The position numbers and the translations under genes are program-made. Positions 63,060-64,000 of a stretch of 64,000 bases of DNA are shown one piece after another. Below the pieces are notes generated by a model. That model was not told where the DNA came from. It was given only the letters and a program-made list of their open reading frames with translations, and did no database searches. Every line of letters starts with the position of its first letter. Position 1 is the stretch's first letter. The stretch is from Bacteroidota bacterium (GTDB taxonomy: Bacteria; Bacteroidota; Bacteroidia; Cytophagales; Cyclobacteriaceae). The stretch lies in contig JAFDYT010000002.1 of assembly GCA_018266055.1 (NCBI GenBank), positions 205,657 to 269,656 of the forward strand, in the 5' to 3' direction.

Positions 63060-64000
63060 ATGCTAAATGACTTAAAAGTGCTCGAATTGGCTTCTGTGCT
63101 AGCCGGGCCAAGTGTGGGGCAATTTTTTGCAGAGCTTGGTGCAGAGGTCATCAAAATTGAGAATCCTAAAAACGGTGGAGACGTTACCCGCGGATGGAAA
63201 ACTGCGGATGAACCCACCGACGATCGGTCAGCATACTTTTGCTCGTGCAACTGGGGCAAGAAATCCGTTGCGCTGGATCTGACCTACGCCAACGACCTTA
63301 ACGTAGTAAAAAAACTGGCAGCGAAAAGCGACATTATCATAGCCAGTTATAAACCAGGTGATGCTGAAAAACTGGGAGTCTCTTACACACAACTCAATGC
63401 TATTAATCCAAAACTGATCTATGGACAAATCACCGGTTATGGCTCGGACGATGAGCGCGTAGGGTATGATGCGGTGATTCAGGCGGAGGCTGGATTCATG
63501 GCGTTGAATGGCGAGCATGACGGGCCACCTACCAAGATGCCCGTGGCACTTATCGACATCCTGGCGGCACATCACCTTAAGGAAGCGCTGCTGCTTGCCT
63601 TGCTTCAGCGAGCCAAAACGAACGAAGGAAGTTTTGTTGAAGTGTCGCTGATACAAGCGGCTGTGGCGTCGTTGGCGAATCAGGGAACAAACTGGCTGGT
63701 CGGAAAAAAAGTACCGCAGCGGCAAGGTTCGGCGCATCCAAACATTGCACCTTACGGTGAATCATTCGTGACGCAAGACAGCAAACGGGTTCTGTTGGCG
63801 GTGGGCAGTGACAAACAGTTTGAAGAGCTGGCAAAAATTCTGGAGCTGCAAGTACCCGATCATCTTAAAGTAAATCAGCAACGCGTAGTACATCGTAAAG
63901 AGCTGAACAAACTGCTGGCTGAAAAAATCATGAACATCAATTCAGCGAAACTGATCAAACAACTTCACGCAAAAAAAATTCCTGCCGGATTTATTCAAAA
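63060..64000 (+). CDS. CaiB/BaiF CoA-transferase, 3'-truncated by the window edge
   Basis: The frame is open from ATG 63060 to the end of the window (313 codons). It begins MLNDLKVLELASVLAGPSVG and continues QFFAELGAEVIKIENP, the family-III CoA-transferase N-terminus, followed by RSAYFCSCNWGKKSVALDL. YDAVIQAEAGFMALNGEH-like sequence follows with the expected active-site aspartate region. The enzyme moves CoA between carboxylic acids; the substrate cannot be told. The usual length is about 380-400 residues, so roughly a fifth of the protein is missing. Confidence 0.9.
   Translation, partial: MLNDLKVLELASVLAGPSVGQFFAELGAEVIKIENPKNGGDVTRGWKTADEPTDDRSAYFCSCNWGKKSVALDLTYANDLNVVKKLAAKSDIIIASYKPGDAEKLGVSYTQLNAINPKLIYGQITGYGSDDERVGYDAVIQAEAGFMALNGEHDGPPTKMPVALIDILAAHHLKEALLLALLQRAKTNEGSFVEVSLIQAAVASLANQGTNWLVGKKVPQRQGSAHPNIAPYGESFVTQDSKRVLLAVGSDKQFEELAKILELQVPDHLKVNQQRVVHRKELNKLLAEKIMNINSAKLIKQLHAKKIPAGFIQ

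Overview
The window is chromosomal DNA from a member of the Bacteroidota, most likely a Cytophagales-type bacterium. The signs are a type A Por-secretion tail and a type B gliding-motility C-terminal domain (both type IX secretion signals), promoters of the TTTG-N19/20-TAnnTTTG kind, scarce Shine-Dalgarno sequences, a Bacteroidota-style division/wall (dcw) cluster without murF or ddl, head-GIN and MG2/TonB-plug surface proteins, and a GTPase-motif-degenerate EF-G paralogue. No species name can be given from the sequence alone.

Layout. 1-7.4 kb: mixed accessory and housekeeping genes (DUF2911, amidohydrolase, DUF4256, alpha/beta hydrolase lipoprotein, YdeI-like) and an ArsR-regulated operon with a protein made of three AHSA1/SRPBCC domains plus a DUF1624-type membrane protein. 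7.6-23.4 kb: a complete 13-gene dcw operon on the minus strand, mraZ-rsmH-ftsL-ftsI-murE-mraY-murD-ftsW-murG-murC-ftsQ-ftsA-ftsZ. Its promoter carries three 10-bp-spaced repeats that look like the MraZ autoregulatory box. 23.6-31.8 kb: secreted and surface proteins (including a 1032-residue T9SS cargo), an M13 peptidase, a ThuA-like protein and a head-GIN protein. 31.8-39.8 kb: MBL hydrolase, DnaK, ORF6N protein, a MarR/SRPBCC pair, an EF-G-like factor and an rRNA-type methyltransferase. 39.9-48.2 kb: tRNA-Leu(CAA), cystathionine beta-synthase, a beta-barrel protein, two paralogous OmpA-domain proteins, PBP1C and an EamA transporter. 48.2-58.4 kb: a giant type B T9SS protein, an aminotransferase, an MG2/TonB-plug protein, NifU and a dicarboxylate symporter. 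58.4-60.4 kb: an ATGA-coupled three-gene unit of an OLD-like AAA ATPase, a very small TOPRIM-like protein and a beta-barrel protein. 60.4-64 kb: mnmA, a TlpA-type thiol-disulfide lipoprotein and a truncated CaiB/BaiF CoA-transferase.

The best candidate for an undescribed system is the AAA ATPase + mini-TOPRIM pair at 58437-59875. It has the parts list of a split OLD/PARIS-like defence module, but the TOPRIM subunit is unusually small and a putative outer-membrane barrel is translationally coupled behind it. Other notable items are a dispersed element with a frame-preserving small open reading frame (two copies), a family of GTTAT-rich intergenic palindromes, a paired ArsR operator woven around a promoter, and an EF-G whose catalytic histidine is replaced by phenylalanine. 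No CRISPR array, insertion sequence, prophage or rRNA operon was seen. No gene-free gap exceeds 300 bp; the largest (34734-35029) holds the dnaK upstream region and one copy of the dispersed element.
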